Source: Micavibrio aeruginosavorus EPB
Lineage (GTDB): Bacteria > Pseudomonadota > Alphaproteobacteria > Micavibrionales > Micavibrionaceae
Direction: 5' to 3'
DNA length: 64,000 nucleotides
Assembly: GCF_000348745.1 (NCBI RefSeq)
Contig: NC_020812.1
Span: 1,993,444 to 2,057,443 of the forward strand
This document shows positions 26,803 to 36,197 of the stretch, piece after piece; within the stretch, counting starts at the first letter, position 1; the number at the start of each line of letters is the position of its first letter. The position numbers and the translations under genes were made by a program. The notes beneath the pieces are model-generated. The model had not been told where the DNA came from, did no database searches, and worked only from the letters and a program-made list of their open reading frames with translations.

Positions 26803-27645
26803 ATGGACACGCTGTATTCATTCCTGATCGAACCGCTGTCGCATGATTTTATGCAACGCGCCCTGATCATCTCCACCATGATCGGCGTGGTGTGTTCGGT
26901 GTTTTCCTGTTTCCTGGTCCTCAAGGGCTGGTCCCTGATGGGGGACGCCGTATCGCATGCCGTATTGCCCGGCATTGCCATTGCCTATGTCATTGGCATG
27001 CCGATGGCGATTGGCGCCTTTGTCGCCGGACTGCTCTGCGCCGTCGGGACGGGGTATTTAAAAAATAACAGCCGGGTGAAGGAAGATGCCGTGATGGGTA
27101 TTCTTTTTTCCGGTATGTTTGCGCTCGGCCTCGTCCTGCTGACCAAAATTGAAACCGACGTGCATTTGCTCCACATCCTGTTCGGCAACGTCCTGGGAGT
27201 TTCCACCCGCGATATGGTTGAGGCGGGAAGTATTTCCGCCATCGTCACCGCCATCATGGTGATCAAACGCCGCGACTTGATGCTGTATTGCTTTGACCCG
27301 GCCCACGCCGCCGTTCTGGGCCTGCCCATCAAATTCTTGCATTTCGGCCTGCTGATCCTTCTGGCCCTGACCATCGTTTCCGCATTGAAAGCCGCCGGCA
27401 TTATTCTGGTGGTCGCCATGTTGATTGCGCCGGGGGCGATTGGCTTCCTGCTGACCCGGTCGTTTGACCGCATGATGATGGTGGCGGTTGGTGTTTCGGT
27501 CTTTTCCTGCCTGGCCGGAACGATTATAAGTTTCCACATCGATGCGGCGACGGCCCCATTGATCGTTGTTATTCAATCCCTGTTCTTTCTGGGGGCTTTG
27601 GTGTGGTCCACCACGCGCCGCCCAACGGTAAAGGCACACACATGA
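26803..27645 (+). CDS. mntD: Manganese ABC transporter permease, second subunit
   Basis: Paralogue of the preceding permease: 280 residues with the same [28 protein letters not shown] block and KAAGIILVVAMLIAPGAIGFLL. About eight TM segments are expected. Two distinct permease genes distinguish Mn/Fe SitABCD-type importers from zinc ZnuABC systems, which usually use one, supporting the manganese assignment. Its stop TGA (27643-27645) overlaps the mntR ATG (27642), so the regulator is translationally coupled to the transporter. Confidence 0.92.
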   Translation: MDTLYSFLIEPLSHDFMQRALIISTMIGVVCSVFSCFLVLKGWSLMGDAVSHAVLPGIAIAYVIGMPMAIGAFVAGLLCAVGTGYLKNNSRVKEDAVMGILFSGMFALGLVLLTKIETDVHLLHILFGNVLGVSTRDMVEAGSISAIVTAIMVIKRRDLMLYCFDPAHAAVLGLPIKFLHFGLLILLALTIVSALKAAGIILVVAMLIAPGAIGFLLTRSFDRMMMVAVGVSVFSCLAGTIISFHIDAATAPLIVVIQSLFFLGALVWSTTRRPTVKAHT

Positions 27646-28076
27646 CCCCGAAAAAGAAGAAACTGGTTCTGGCCGATCCGCAGACGCAATCGCAATGGTT
27701 TTCCCGCGTGCGCGAAGCCCATCAGACGGAAACCACCGAAGATTATGTGGAACTGATCGCCGATTTGATCGACGCGCAACAGGAAGCCCGATTGAGCGAC
27801 CTGTCCACCCGGCTGGGCGTGTCCCATGCCACGGCCAGCAAGGTCATATCCCGCCTGAAGGATGAAGGGTATGTGGACAGCGAACCCTATCGATCCATCT
27901 TCCTGACGGATACGGGCCGGGCGCTGGCGCAAAAATGCAAGGAGCGGCATGAAATCGTTCTGGCCTTCCTGATCCGGCTGGGCGTGCCACCGGATACCGC
28001 CGAATTCGACGCCGAGGGCATCGAACACCATATCAGCGCCGAAACATTGGACATTTTCCGCCGCTTCAAGGGCTAA
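27642..28076 (+). CDS. mntR: Manganese-responsive transcriptional regulator MntR (DtxR family)
   Basis: Mn2+-activated repressor, 144 residues. The N-terminal winged helix contains ARLSDLSTRLGVSHATASKVISRLKDEGYV. The dimerisation and metal domain carries the family's ligand pattern in CKERHEIVLAFLIRLGV and AEFDAEGIEHHISAETL. It lacks the SH3-like third domain of DtxR/IdeR, as is normal for MntR. ATG 27642, overlapping the permease stop and preceded by AAGG, is preferred to the GTG 13 codons upstream inside the permease gene. Location in the operon and the operator at 24076-24091 imply autoregulation. Confidence 0.93.
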   Translation: MTPKKKKLVLADPQTQSQWFSRVREAHQTETTEDYVELIADLIDAQQEARLSDLSTRLGVSHATASKVISRLKDEGYVDSEPYRSIFLTDTGRALAQKCKERHEIVLAFLIRLGVPPDTAEFDAEGIEHHISAETLDIFRRFKG

Positions 28077-28151
28077 GCCCCCCTTTTCCACCGCCGACGC
28101 CTGTGCTAGTCATAAAGCCCAACAGACACACATAATAACGGTGAGCGGACT

Positions 28152-28370
28152 ATGACGATTGAACAGGCGCTGGAAGCGGTTTACGCCTCTCTCGACAACG
28201 ACAACGAAAACATTGATGAATGCATTGATGCGCTGAAAGCCGCCTTGAAAACCAATGGCGCGGCCAGCATCACCGTCGATCCGGCCCGCCTGCCGCAAAA
28301 TAACCGTCAGGGTCGCAAAATGATGCAATCGTATTTCAAACGCCGCGGCGTTACGGTTGTTTTTGCATAA
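28152..28370 (+). CDS. Small conserved-looking protein of unknown function
   Basis: A 72-residue protein with no recognised family. The first half is an acidic amphipathic helix (MTIEQALEAVYASLDNDNENIDECIDALKAALK). The second half is basic (PQNNRQGRKMMQSYFKRRGVTVVFA). A single Cys is present. It starts 75 bases after mntR with GTGAGCGG upstream as a weak ribosome site, and is followed by an A/T-rich gap. Codon use matches the neighbours. It may be transcribed on from the manganese operon, but no functional link can be shown. Confidence 0.65.
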   Translation: MTIEQALEAVYASLDNDNENIDECIDALKAALKTNGAASITVDPARLPQNNRQGRKMMQSYFKRRGVTVVFA

Positions 28371-28477
28371 AAATCAATATTTTACCCGATATATACAGAT
28401 CCTTGGCCCAACGCCTATATAATTGAAGGACCATCCTTTGGTAGTATGGCCGCACATTATGGGACGGGATCGGGTTT

Positions 28478-30286
28478 ATGAGTGGCATTGAATTTTTTGG
28501 CATCGCCTGGGACATCTGGCTGATTTACGGCCTGATCATTGGCGTGTTTGTGGCGTTCCTTCTGGAGCGGATGCCACCTGACATTATCGCGCTCGGCGCG
28601 CTGGCCGTTCTGATCCTGACCGGAATTCTGTCCACCAAGGATGCGCTGAGCGTGTTCAGCAACCCGGCTCCCATCACCATCGGGGCCATGTTCATTATTT
28701 CCGCCGCACTGGAACGCACAGGATGTGTTGAGTATCTGGGGCGCAGCATCAATCGTTTCGCAGGCAAGGGGCAATTGGGTCTGATCCTGGCGGTCACGCC
28801 CGTGGCGCTGGTGATTTCGGCGTTTATGAACAACACACCCGTCGTTATTGTTTTAACACCCGTCCTGATCGCGCTGGCGCGCAAGATGGACATCGCATCA
28901 TCCAAGGTTTTGATCCCCCTGTCCTATGCCGCCATTCTGGGGGGCACCACGACACTGATCGGCACATCCACCAACCTGCTGGTCAGCGGGATTGCGGAGA
29001 ACAGCGGTGCGGCGCGCTTTTCCATGTTTGAAATTACCGCCCCCGGCTTGATCCTGGCCGCGGCCGGAACCTTGTTCATGGTGCTGATTGGTCGCCATCT
29101 GTTGCCCACACGCCAATCGCTGGCCAGCATGATCGGCGGCGGCACGGGTAAGAAATATATCGCCCAATTGCTGGTCCCGCACAATTCAGCCCTGATCGGA
29201 CAAAAATTGACCAGTTCGATGCTGAACAAGGGCGAGGACACGCACATTCTGGACGTCATCCGTCACGGCGATTCCATGAAGGATCATCTGGATGAATTGT
29301 TGCTGAAAGCCGGTGACCGCATCGTCATGGAAACCAACGCCGGGGAAATTCTGGGTATCAAGGAATCCGGCGCCGTCGAATTTGACACCACCACGCTCAG
29401 CGATTTCGAACCGGTCAGCGCATCCCAAAACGTCGTGGTCGAAGGAATCGTGGGCAACAATTCCCCTCTGATCGGGAAAATGGTATCCGCCCTGCGCTTT
29501 CGCCGGAATTACGGCGTTTACGTGGTCGGCGTCCATCAGGCCGAGCACCGCACTGCCATCGGCGGCCCCAAGCGCCAGCAATTGCAAATGGGTGACGCCC
29601 TGCTGCTGGAAGGCCCCATTCAAGGCATGACGCAATTGTTCGAAGACAGCGGCCTGGTCAATCTGACCGTTCAGGAAGAACAGCCCATGCGCCGGAACAA
29701 GGCCCCGCTGGCCGTTCTGACCCTGATCGCCGTGGTCGGGCTGGCCGCGCTGGATGTTATGCCGATTGCGGCATTGGCGATTGTTGGCGCGTTTTTCGTC
29801 ACCGTAACCCGCTGCATCGAACCGCGTGATATTTACAAGACCATCGACTGGTCGATCCTGTTCCTGATTTTCGGCATGTTGGGATTGTCATTGGGCATGG
29901 AACGCACCGGCGCGGCGGCGCTGGTGGTGGAACAAGTGGTGCAACTGGCCGAAACGCTGGGCGGGCCGCTGATGATTTTGGCGGTGTTCTATATCCTGAC
30001 ATCCGTCCTGACGGAAATTGTCAGTAACAATGCCGTGGCCGCCCTGCTGGCCCCGATTGCGATTGGCGTGGCCACATCACTGGGGCTGGATCCCAAACCG
30101 TTCCTGGTTGCGGTCATGTTCGCCGCCAGCGCCAGCTTCGCCACACCAATCGGTTACCAGACCAACACATTCGTCTATGGTGCGGGCGGATATAAATTCA
30201 AGGATTTTCTTGTCATCGGCATACCGATGAACCTGATCATGTTCGCGGTATCAATGGTTGTGATCCCGAAATTCTGGCCGTTCTAA
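28478..30286 (+). CDS. SLC13/DASS-type permease with two TrkA-C domains
   Basis: Inner-membrane ion-coupled transporter of 602 residues. The N-terminal half has about five TM helices including SAFMNNTPVVIVLTPVLIALA and GGTTTLIGTSTNLLVSG, the paired re-entrant SNT-type motifs of divalent-anion symporters. Two cytoplasmic RCK/TrkA-C domains occupy about 220-385 (SALIGQKLTSSM, LDELLLKAGDRIVME; then SPLIGKMVSALRFRRNYGVYVVGVH). The second TM half has TEIVSNNAVAALLAPIAIGVA and FATPIGYQTNTFVYG. This architecture is shared by sulfate/thiosulfate-type and dicarboxylate permeases. The substrate is not determinable, though the sulfate-activation genes 4 kb away make sulfate worth considering. Confidence 0.9.
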   Translation: MSGIEFFGIAWDIWLIYGLIIGVFVAFLLERMPPDIIALGALAVLILTGILSTKDALSVFSNPAPITIGAMFIISAALERTGCVEYLGRSINRFAGKGQLGLILAVTPVALVISAFMNNTPVVIVLTPVLIALARKMDIASSKVLIPLSYAAILGGTTTLIGTSTNLLVSGIAENSGAARFSMFEITAPGLILAAAGTLFMVLIGRHLLPTRQSLASMIGGGTGKKYIAQLLVPHNSALIGQKLTSSMLNKGEDTHILDVIRHGDSMKDHLDELLLKAGDRIVMETNAGEILGIKESGAVEFDTTTLSDFEPVSASQNVVVEGIVGNNSPLIGKMVSALRFRRNYGVYVVGVHQAEHRTAIGGPKRQQLQMGDALLLEGPIQGMTQLFEDSGLVNLTVQEEQPMRRNKAPLAVLTLIAVVGLAALDVMPIAALAIVGAFFVTVTRCIEPRDIYKTIDWSILFLIFGMLGLSLGMERTGAAALVVEQVVQLAETLGGPLMILAVFYILTSVLTEIVSNNAVAALLAPIAIGVATSLGLDPKPFLVAVMFAASASFATPIGYQTNTFVYGAGGYKFKDFLVIGIPMNLIMFAVSMVVIPKFWPF

Positions 30287-30289
30287 AAA

Positions 30290-31201
30290 TCAAACGTCCA
30301 TCATTTCATCCCGCGTGATCCAGAAAACCTCACCCTGGCTATCCTCTGTATCCAGCCAGAGGAAGGGCAGATTGGCATATTCATCATCAATGATGTGCCG
30401 CCCGGTGCCAATTTCACACAACAGGCCCCCATCATCATTCAAATAATCGGGGGCATCCGCCAGAATGCGGCGAACAATATCCATGCCATCCCCGCCGCCA
30501 TCCAGCGCCATGGACGGTTCCGCACGATATTCCGGCGGCAACACCTCCATCTCCGCCGGGTCGACATAAGGCGGATTGGTGATGATCAAATCATATTTTT
30601 TACCCTTCAACGGCGCAAACAAATCACCGTGATGCAGGCTGATGCGATCCGTCAATTCCAGTGTCTTCACATTCAATTCCGCAACAGCCAGCGCATCCTT
30701 GGACAAATCTACGGCATCCACCGTTGCGTTCGGGAACAAATGCGCCGCCAGAATGGCCAGACACCCCGACCCCGTGCACAGATCCAGAACGGATGTAATC
30801 TCCCACGGATCGGAAATGCCGATAAAGCCATCTTCGGCACAGAGAATTTCACCAATATAAGAGCGCGGCACAATCACGCGTTCATCAACGTAAAACGGAA
30901 TGCCCTGAATATACGCACGGTTGAGCAAATAGGACGCCGGTTTACGCGTCGCAATGCGGGCATTGATCAAACTGATCATCTTCTCCCGCTCTGCCCCGAT
31001 CAGTCGCGCATCCAGATACGGCTCCAACTGATCCACGGGCAGGTGCAAACCTTCCAGCACCATAAAGACCGCTTCGTCATAGGCGTTTGTGGTGCCATGG
31101 CCAAAAACAACATTCGCCTCAATCATGCGGCTGACGCCATAGCGAATAAAATCGCGCACGGTCAAAAGATCATCAAGAGCGGAAGAAGATGAGTGCGGCA
31201 C
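30290..31201 (-). CDS. prmB: 50S ribosomal protein L3 glutamine N5-methyltransferase PrmB
   Basis: SAM-dependent methyltransferase of the HemK/PrmB family that modifies a glutamine of ribosomal protein L3 during ribosome assembly. The 303 residues contain a helical N-terminal domain, then VLDLCTGSGCLAILAAHLFPNA (SAM motif I) and the catalytic NPPYVDPAEME, followed by the PrmB-typical PSMALDGGGDGMD. PrmB is chosen over PrmC because of the long N-terminal domain and the YIQGIPFYVDERVIVPRSYIGE segment. The start is GTG at 31201, with AGGA upstream. Convergent with the permease, with a 3-base gap. Confidence 0.92.
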   Translation of the reverse strand: MPHSSSSALDDLLTVRDFIRYGVSRMIEANVVFGHGTTNAYDEAVFMVLEGLHLPVDQLEPYLDARLIGAEREKMISLINARIATRKPASYLLNRAYIQGIPFYVDERVIVPRSYIGEILCAEDGFIGISDPWEITSVLDLCTGSGCLAILAAHLFPNATVDAVDLSKDALAVAELNVKTLELTDRISLHHGDLFAPLKGKKYDLIITNPPYVDPAEMEVLPPEYRAEPSMALDGGGDGMDIVRRILADAPDYLNDDGGLLCEIGTGRHIIDDEYANLPFLWLDTEDSQGEVFWITRDEMMDV

Positions 31202-31287
31202 GGTTTCAGGGTCCTGTGGTTATGGGGGGGGTCAAAGCCACATCCCTTGTACCATTCTCCCCCCCGCCCTGTCACCCGCGGGCTTGA

Positions 31288-31719
31288 TCATCCGGCACAC
31301 AGCACATCCACAACGCGGGCAATTTTATACCCCTCCGCCGGGTGCTTCACCCCGCGGACCCGCTTTTGCAGATATTGGCCCAGGACAAAAGGGTCATAGG
31401 ATTCCGGCATGCCCGTCGGTCCGCGCGCATCATCATCCGCCGCCAAATCATCCGTCATCTGATCGTTCGACAGGGGCATCCAATCCGGTTCATCCGCAAT
31501 CAGAGAATCCATGGAAATACCCAGCGTGGTGCGCAGGCGGACAAACCCCTCCACCGGGATGCGATCTGATCCCGCCTCATATTTCTGCACCTGTTGGTAC
31601 GACACCCCCAGAATATCGGCCAGATCCCGTTGCGACAGCCCCACCACCTGTCGCAACAGGCGCAGATTTTCACCGATTTTTTCGTTTATATTCAAATCAC
31701 TACGATTATCCTTGGCCAT
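31288..31719 (-). CDS. XRE-family helix-turn-helix transcriptional regulator
   Basis: A 143-residue DNA-binding protein. The HTH at about 13-67 reads IGENLRLLRQVVGLSQRDLADILGVSYQQVQKYEAG, a standard cro/C1-type domain like those found singly in many alphaproteobacteria. The C-terminal half (ADEPDWMPLSNDQMTDDLAADDDARG onward) is acidic and probably a dimerisation or interaction tail. ATG 31719 with GGGGCGG upstream is chosen; ATG 31734 is also possible. It is divergent from a second HTH regulator, with a 26-base palindrome between them. Confidence 0.85.
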   Translation of the reverse strand: MAKDNRSDLNINEKIGENLRLLRQVVGLSQRDLADILGVSYQQVQKYEAGSDRIPVEGFVRLRTTLGISMDSLIADEPDWMPLSNDQMTDDLAADDDARGPTGMPESYDPFVLGQYLQKRVRGVKHPAEGYKIARVVDVLCAG

Positions 31720-31740
31720 ATCCGCCCCATCCATTAAAAT

Positions 31741-31771
31741 TATAAAAGTTGCAATCAACTTTTATAAAAGT
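31741..31771. promoter_or_regulatory. Palindromic operator between two divergent HTH regulators, with a third half-site
   Basis: TATAAAAGTTG (31741-31751), spacer CAAT, CAACTTTTATA (31756-31766) is a perfect 11+11 inverted repeat. A further direct copy TATAAAAGT overlaps its right end (31763-31771). It lies 22 bases from the XRE ATG and 60-90 bases from the S24 regulator ATG, where a shared operator of divergent promoters would be expected. Confidence 0.75.
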
Positions 31772-31830
31772 AACTCCGGACCCCATCCTTGGTCAAGGCC
31801 AAAAACAATTTTTACGTGTATTTTTGATTC

Positions 31831-32481
31831 ATGGCACCAAAACCCGACACCAACGCTGAAACAGATTCCGATTTCATCGCACGCATTGCGCGCCTGGTCA
31901 CCCGTGCCGGGGGCCAGAACGCATTGGCGCGCGCGAGCGGATTATCGCTGGGCGCCATTCAACGTTACCTGAAGGGGGGCGAGCCCACGCGCGGCGCGCT
32001 GATCCGTCTGGCCACGGCGGGAAATGTATCGCTCGACTGGCTGGTCTATGGCGGCATGGATGAACAATCATCGCCCGCGCACAATCCTGTTCCGGTCTAC
32101 GGCTTTGCCGAATGCGGATTACAGGGGTGGTACAATCCCGTGCGGTATAAAATCAACGCGACGCTGGATTGGCCGGACCCGGAACTATACGCCGTGGTGG
32201 CCAGCGGGTTGAGCATGGTGCCCGAGGGAATTCACCCCGGCCATATCTGTATCATATCCCCCAACACACGGGCGCACACGGGCGATGCCGTGCTGATCCG
32301 CCGCAATGACGGCGCATCCACCATCAAACGACTGGTGCGTGAGGATGATATATGGGTGCATGTGCAGGGATGGCTGGACCCAGAGAAAGAGAACGCCCCC
32401 CAAATCCCCTACACCGATCAAATCAAGCGCAGCGTGATTGAACAGGTCGCCCCGGTAATTTTTATCAAGCGGCGCGCGTAA
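31831..32481 (+). CDS. LexA/CI-like transcriptional regulator with HTH and S24 peptidase domains
   Basis: A 216-residue phage-repressor-like protein. The N-terminal HTH (NALARASGLSLGAIQRYLKGGEPTRGALIRLATA) is followed by a LexA-type S24 domain with Ser in VASGLSMVPEGIHPGHICII and Lys in STIKRLVRE, the catalytic dyad of self-cleaving repressors. The cleavage-site region near VPVYGFAECGLQGW has A-E-C-G rather than the classical A-G bond, so autocleavage is uncertain. Similar stand-alone proteins occur on chromosomes without a prophage. No phage genes are nearby. The last 17 bases overlap the convergent cysQ gene. Confidence 0.85.
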   Translation: MAPKPDTNAETDSDFIARIARLVTRAGGQNALARASGLSLGAIQRYLKGGEPTRGALIRLATAGNVSLDWLVYGGMDEQSSPAHNPVPVYGFAECGLQGWYNPVRYKINATLDWPDPELYAVVASGLSMVPEGIHPGHICIISPNTRAHTGDAVLIRRNDGASTIKRLVREDDIWVHVQGWLDPEKENAPQIPYTDQIKRSVIEQVAPVIFIKRRA

Positions 32482-33313
32482 AGAACAATCCATCCAGCAT
32501 GGGCAGAACATCATCCGACGCGGCGGCAAAATCCGGATTTCTAAATCCGCGATCGGCATGGCCATAGGTCAACGGGTTGCCGGACGCATCCACAACATTG
32601 CCCCCAGCCGCCAGCAAAATGGCGTGCCCCGCCGCACTGTCCCATTCCGATGTTTCCCCGGCACGGATATACAAATCGGCCTTACCAAAAGCGATGGCGC
32701 AAAATTTTAAAGCAGAACTGCGCTTCAGCAGCTTTTCCACCTTCAGCGATTCCAGATATCCATTCAGACGGTCCACATCACCATGATGGCGCGTGGTCAT
32801 CACGGTCAGGCCGTTACGCGGGGCGCGGCGACAGGCAATATCTTTCTCCTGATCATCATCCACCATGTAACGCAACGCCGTGTCCGGACCATAGCCCGCG
32901 AACAATTCGCCAACCACGGGTGCATAAATCACCCCCAAGGCCGGAACGCCATTTTCGATCAGGGCGATATTGACGCAATATTCGCCACTGCCGCTGATAA
33001 AGCCCTTGGTGCCATCCAGCGGATCGACCAGCCAGAATCGTGACACACCGTTCAGATCGGGAATGCGCCCCGCGGCCACGGATTCTTCGGCCACCACGGG
33101 AACCGTGTCGTCGATATCGGCCAACGCTTTCAAAATAATCTCTTCCGCCGCATGATCGGCCAGAGTCACCGGTGACCCATCATCCTTGATCATCGTTTCG
33201 GGCACACCGGATTCGTCGAAATAATTCAGCGTTTCATCCCCCGCGGCAATGGCCGCGCGACGGACCATATTGCACAGCGCCCCATAATAAGCCGGGTCGA
33301 ATAATTTATTCAT
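32465..33313 (-). CDS. cysQ: 3'(2'),5'-bisphosphate nucleotidase CysQ (first copy)
   Basis: Mg2+-dependent inositol-monophosphatase-fold phosphatase that hydrolyses PAP (and PAPS), the by-product of PAPS use. The 282 residues show the metal site Glu in VVAEES, the signature VDPLDGTKGFISG and the second Asp motif EWDSAAGHAILLAAGG. It is the last gene of the minus-strand group cysD-cysNC-cysQ, 6 bases after cysNC, which fits recycling of PAP made from the PAPS these enzymes supply. A second paralogue lies at 36198-37076. Confidence 0.93.
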   Translation of the reverse strand: MNKLFDPAYYGALCNMVRRAAIAAGDETLNYFDESGVPETMIKDDGSPVTLADHAAEEIILKALADIDDTVPVVAEESVAAGRIPDLNGVSRFWLVDPLDGTKGFISGSGEYCVNIALIENGVPALGVIYAPVVGELFAGYGPDTALRYMVDDDQEKDIACRRAPRNGLTVMTTRHHGDVDRLNGYLESLKVEKLLKRSSALKFCAIAFGKADLYIRAGETSEWDSAAGHAILLAAGGNVVDASGNPLTYGHADRGFRNPDFAAASDDVLPMLDGLFFTRAA

Positions 33314-33319
33314 GGATGC

Positions 33320-35194
33320 TCACGCCTTTTCATTTTTGGTTTTTGCAATCACGTAATCGACAATCATGCGCACACAATGGTCAATGTCATGGGTTTGCGT
33401 GTCCACGACCATATCCGGATTTTCCGGTTCTTCGTATGGGGAATCGATGCCGGTAAAATCGGCGATCTGTCCAATGCGGGCCTTTTTATACAAACCCTTG
33501 GGATCGCGCAATTCACATGTTGCCAGATCGGCCCGCACATAGATTTCATGGAAAGCCCCCGCCGGAACAAATCCACGCGCCCGCGCCCGGTCGGCGCGGA
33601 AAGGGGAGATAAAGGCGCTTAAAACCACCAACCCCGCATCCGCCATCAACCCCGCCACGGCGGCGACACGGCGGTTATTCTCGCTGCGATCCGCGGGGCT
33701 GAACCCCAGATCGGCGGTCAACCCACCGCGCACATTATCGCCATCCAGCACATAGGTGGCAAAACCGCGGTCAAACAACGCCCGTTCCACCCGCATGGCC
33801 AGGGTCGATTTTCCCGCCCCCGACAACCCGGTCAGCCAGAATACCCCACCACGATGCCCCATGCGCGTTGTACGTTCCGCCGCGGTCACCAATCCGTGAA
33901 CCGTGTGCAAATTCGTACCACCACGGCTGGGGCGGACGCGTTGGTCCAGATACCCGGACACATCAACCCCACCCCCGGCGACCAGATCGGGACCATCATA
34001 CAAACACAGACGCGACAGGGTCGAACCACCCCCGTCATGCCCCGCATCCAGAACCATCAGCCCTTGCGCGCGCAACGTCATATCGACCACCGCGTGGCGC
34101 GGGGCGGATGCGGCGTGGTAATGCGGCGTTAAATCATCGGCGGTGACCACGCGTTCAATCGCCTGCACACTGGCCACCAGTTCACGTGTGCCAACCCGGA
34201 CCGTATAAACATCACCGGGCCGCACATCCGCATCCCCCAGCCAGACCAGCCGCGCCCGGAAAACATTGCTGAGAAACGGCCCGTGATCACCATGGCTGAT
34301 CACATGCCCGCGTTCGACAAACACGCGGTCAGACAACACCAATCCCACAACATCCCCGGCCTGGGCCGTGATATGATCATGATCGTTGGGCCAGACCACA
34401 ATCTTATCAACCGTTGTGGTTTCATTCAGCGGGGACAATAAAACCCGATCACCCACCCGGATCGTGCCGCGATCAACCCGCCCGACAATCACGCGCTGAC
34501 CATCACGGCGATCAATATCCTGCACAATAAAGCGCAAAGGCCCACCATGATGTGCGGGCGGAGGCGTCAACCGCCCCAGCGCCTCGGCAATTGTGGGGCC
34601 GTCATACCAGCCCATCTCGTCACCACGGGACCGCACCATCACCCCATGGCGCGCGGCCACCGGAATAATCGACATGATCGCCAGATCCAATCCCGCCAGA
34701 AGGGCCCGCATATCCGCCGCGATCCGGTCAAACACAGATGAATCATAATCAATCGCGTCCATTTTATTGACCGCAACAATCACATGGCACACACCCAAAA
34801 GCTGGACCAGCAGGGCATGGCGGCGGGTTTGGTCACACACCCCTTCGGTGGCATCCACAACCAAGATCGCCGCATCGGCATCACTGGCCCCGGTCACCAT
34901 ATTGCGCAGAAATTCACGGTGCCCCGGCGCATCAATTAAAACGTACGATTGGTCATTCGCCTTGAGGATCCGGCGTGTAATGTCGATGGTCACGGCCTGG
35001 TCCCGTTCCGCCTGAAACGCATCCAGGACATAGGCCCATTCAAAATCATCGTTACCACGCGCAGTGGATGCCGCCCGCGCCGCATCGACCGCCCCATCGG
35101 GCAAACACCCGCAATCATGCAGAAGACGCGCCAGCAAAGTGGATTTTCCATGATCGACATGCCCGACCATAACGATACGAAGTGGGGTGTGCAT
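33320..35194 (-). CDS. cysNC: Bifunctional sulfate adenylyltransferase subunit 1 / APS kinase CysNC
   Basis: Makes APS with CysD (GTP-driven) and phosphorylates it to PAPS. The N-terminal GTPase has GHVDHGKST (11-19), DAPGH and NKMD, followed by two EF-Tu-like beta-barrel domains. The C-terminal quarter is APS kinase, with P-loop [14 protein letters not shown] and [10 protein letters not shown] (R-G-G-L where R-H-G-L is usual), FISPFRADR and [10 protein letters not shown]. At 624 residues it matches NodQ/CysNC fusions. Its GTG/ATG junction with cysD overlaps by 1 base. No cysH or sulfite reductase gene is nearby, so PAPS may feed sulfation or an unlinked reduction pathway. Confidence 0.95.
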   Translation of the reverse strand: MHTPLRIVMVGHVDHGKSTLLARLLHDCGCLPDGAVDAARAASTARGNDDFEWAYVLDAFQAERDQAVTIDITRRILKANDQSYVLIDAPGHREFLRNMVTGASDADAAILVVDATEGVCDQTRRHALLVQLLGVCHVIVAVNKMDAIDYDSSVFDRIAADMRALLAGLDLAIMSIIPVAARHGVMVRSRGDEMGWYDGPTIAEALGRLTPPPAHHGGPLRFIVQDIDRRDGQRVIVGRVDRGTIRVGDRVLLSPLNETTTVDKIVVWPNDHDHITAQAGDVVGLVLSDRVFVERGHVISHGDHGPFLSNVFRARLVWLGDADVRPGDVYTVRVGTRELVASVQAIERVVTADDLTPHYHAASAPRHAVVDMTLRAQGLMVLDAGHDGGGSTLSRLCLYDGPDLVAGGGVDVSGYLDQRVRPSRGGTNLHTVHGLVTAAERTTRMGHRGGVFWLTGLSGAGKSTLAMRVERALFDRGFATYVLDGDNVRGGLTADLGFSPADRSENNRRVAAVAGLMADAGLVVLSAFISPFRADRARARGFVPAGAFHEIYVRADLATCELRDPKGLYKKARIGQIADFTGIDSPYEEPENPDMVVDTQTHDIDHCVRMIVDYVIAKTKNEKA

Positions 35195-35994
35195 TACATG
35201 TACCCCCGCGTGCGCAGAAGTTCGAACGAATTTTCCGTTTCACAATCCATCGACCGTCCGGCCCGTTCGGATGTGCGGGTTGAATCCAGTTCGCGGATAA
35301 TATCATCAATACTGGCGGCCTCACTGACCACCGGATGGGTGATGTTTTTTTCCCCCAGCGACCGATAGCGCATCCCATCCCGCGCCAGATACAGCGGCAC
35401 GAATGGAATGTTTTCACGTTGCGTATAACGCCAGATATCGGACTCGGTCCAGTTCAGCAACGGGTGAATGCGCACATGGCCGCCATCGGGCACCACGGGG
35501 CGGTAACAATCCCACAATTCCGGCGGTTGTTCGCGTACATCCCATGCGCCGAACGAATCGCGCGGGGAAAAAACACGTTCCTTCGCCCGCAACGCCTGTT
35601 CATCGCGGCGGATACCAACGATGACGCCGCGCAATTTTTCCTGCGCAATGAAGTTTTTTAGACCGACACTCTTGCGCTGTGCCGCGCGGGTGGCGGGGGG
35701 CAGGGTCGCATCCATCTCGGATTCCGGCGGGCATGGCACGGTGATATAGGGCAAGTTCCAATCCCGCACGAGGGCGTCACGAAATTCATAAACCGCCTCC
35801 AGCTCCTGTCCGGTGTCCAGCAGGACCAGCGGAAACGGCACGCGCCCGAAAAACGCTTTGCGCACCATCCACAACAACGCGGTGGAATCCTTGCCCATGG
35901 ACCAGAGCATGCACAGCGGTGCCACCTGTGCCACCGCTTCGCGCAGGATGTACAAAGTCTGGTTTTCAAGCTGGGTTAAATGGTCGCGCATCAT
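35194..35994 (-). CDS. cysD: Sulfate adenylyltransferase subunit 2 CysD
   Basis: ATP pyrophosphatase-type subunit that adenylates sulfate. The 266 residues include the PP-loop variant [14 protein letters not shown], standard for CysD, then the [14 protein letters not shown] segment and the C-terminal [22 protein letters not shown] and [12 protein letters not shown] blocks. ATG 35994 is chosen over the TTG three codons upstream; an adjacent in-frame ATG (35991) is equivalent. First gene of cysD-cysNC-cysQ, divergent from a second cysQ. Confidence 0.95.
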   Translation of the reverse strand: MMRDHLTQLENQTLYILREAVAQVAPLCMLWSMGKDSTALLWMVRKAFFGRVPFPLVLLDTGQELEAVYEFRDALVRDWNLPYITVPCPPESEMDATLPPATRAAQRKSVGLKNFIAQEKLRGVIVGIRRDEQALRAKERVFSPRDSFGAWDVREQPPELWDCYRPVVPDGGHVRIHPLLNWTESDIWRYTQRENIPFVPLYLARDGMRYRSLGEKNITHPVVSEAASIDDIIRELDSTRTSERAGRSMDCETENSFELLRTRGYM

Positions 35995-36197
35995 CAGGCC
36001 CAAACTTTAGCCGATTTGCCCCACCCGGAACAGGGCGCGGGCAATTGCTGCGTTGCATTGCGGCGCGTGAGCGATTAATCTACCCCCGTCTTCGCAGAGT
36101 GCGCGGGCGATGGGCCTTTTTTCTTGCCCAATCCCGCACAATCTGGGACAGTATTTCCAGAATATTGAAATCTCATTGCGCAAACCTCGAACCACAG

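Noticed and set aside
28418-28423. TATAAT before the SLC13 permease gene considered as a promoter
   Set aside because: No -35 hexamer at 16-18 bases; left unannotated.
35919-36197. Upstream extension of the second cysQ frame
   Set aside because: It overlaps cysD on the other strand and has an Arg/Ser-rich, non-protein composition; CysQ homology begins after ATG 36198.
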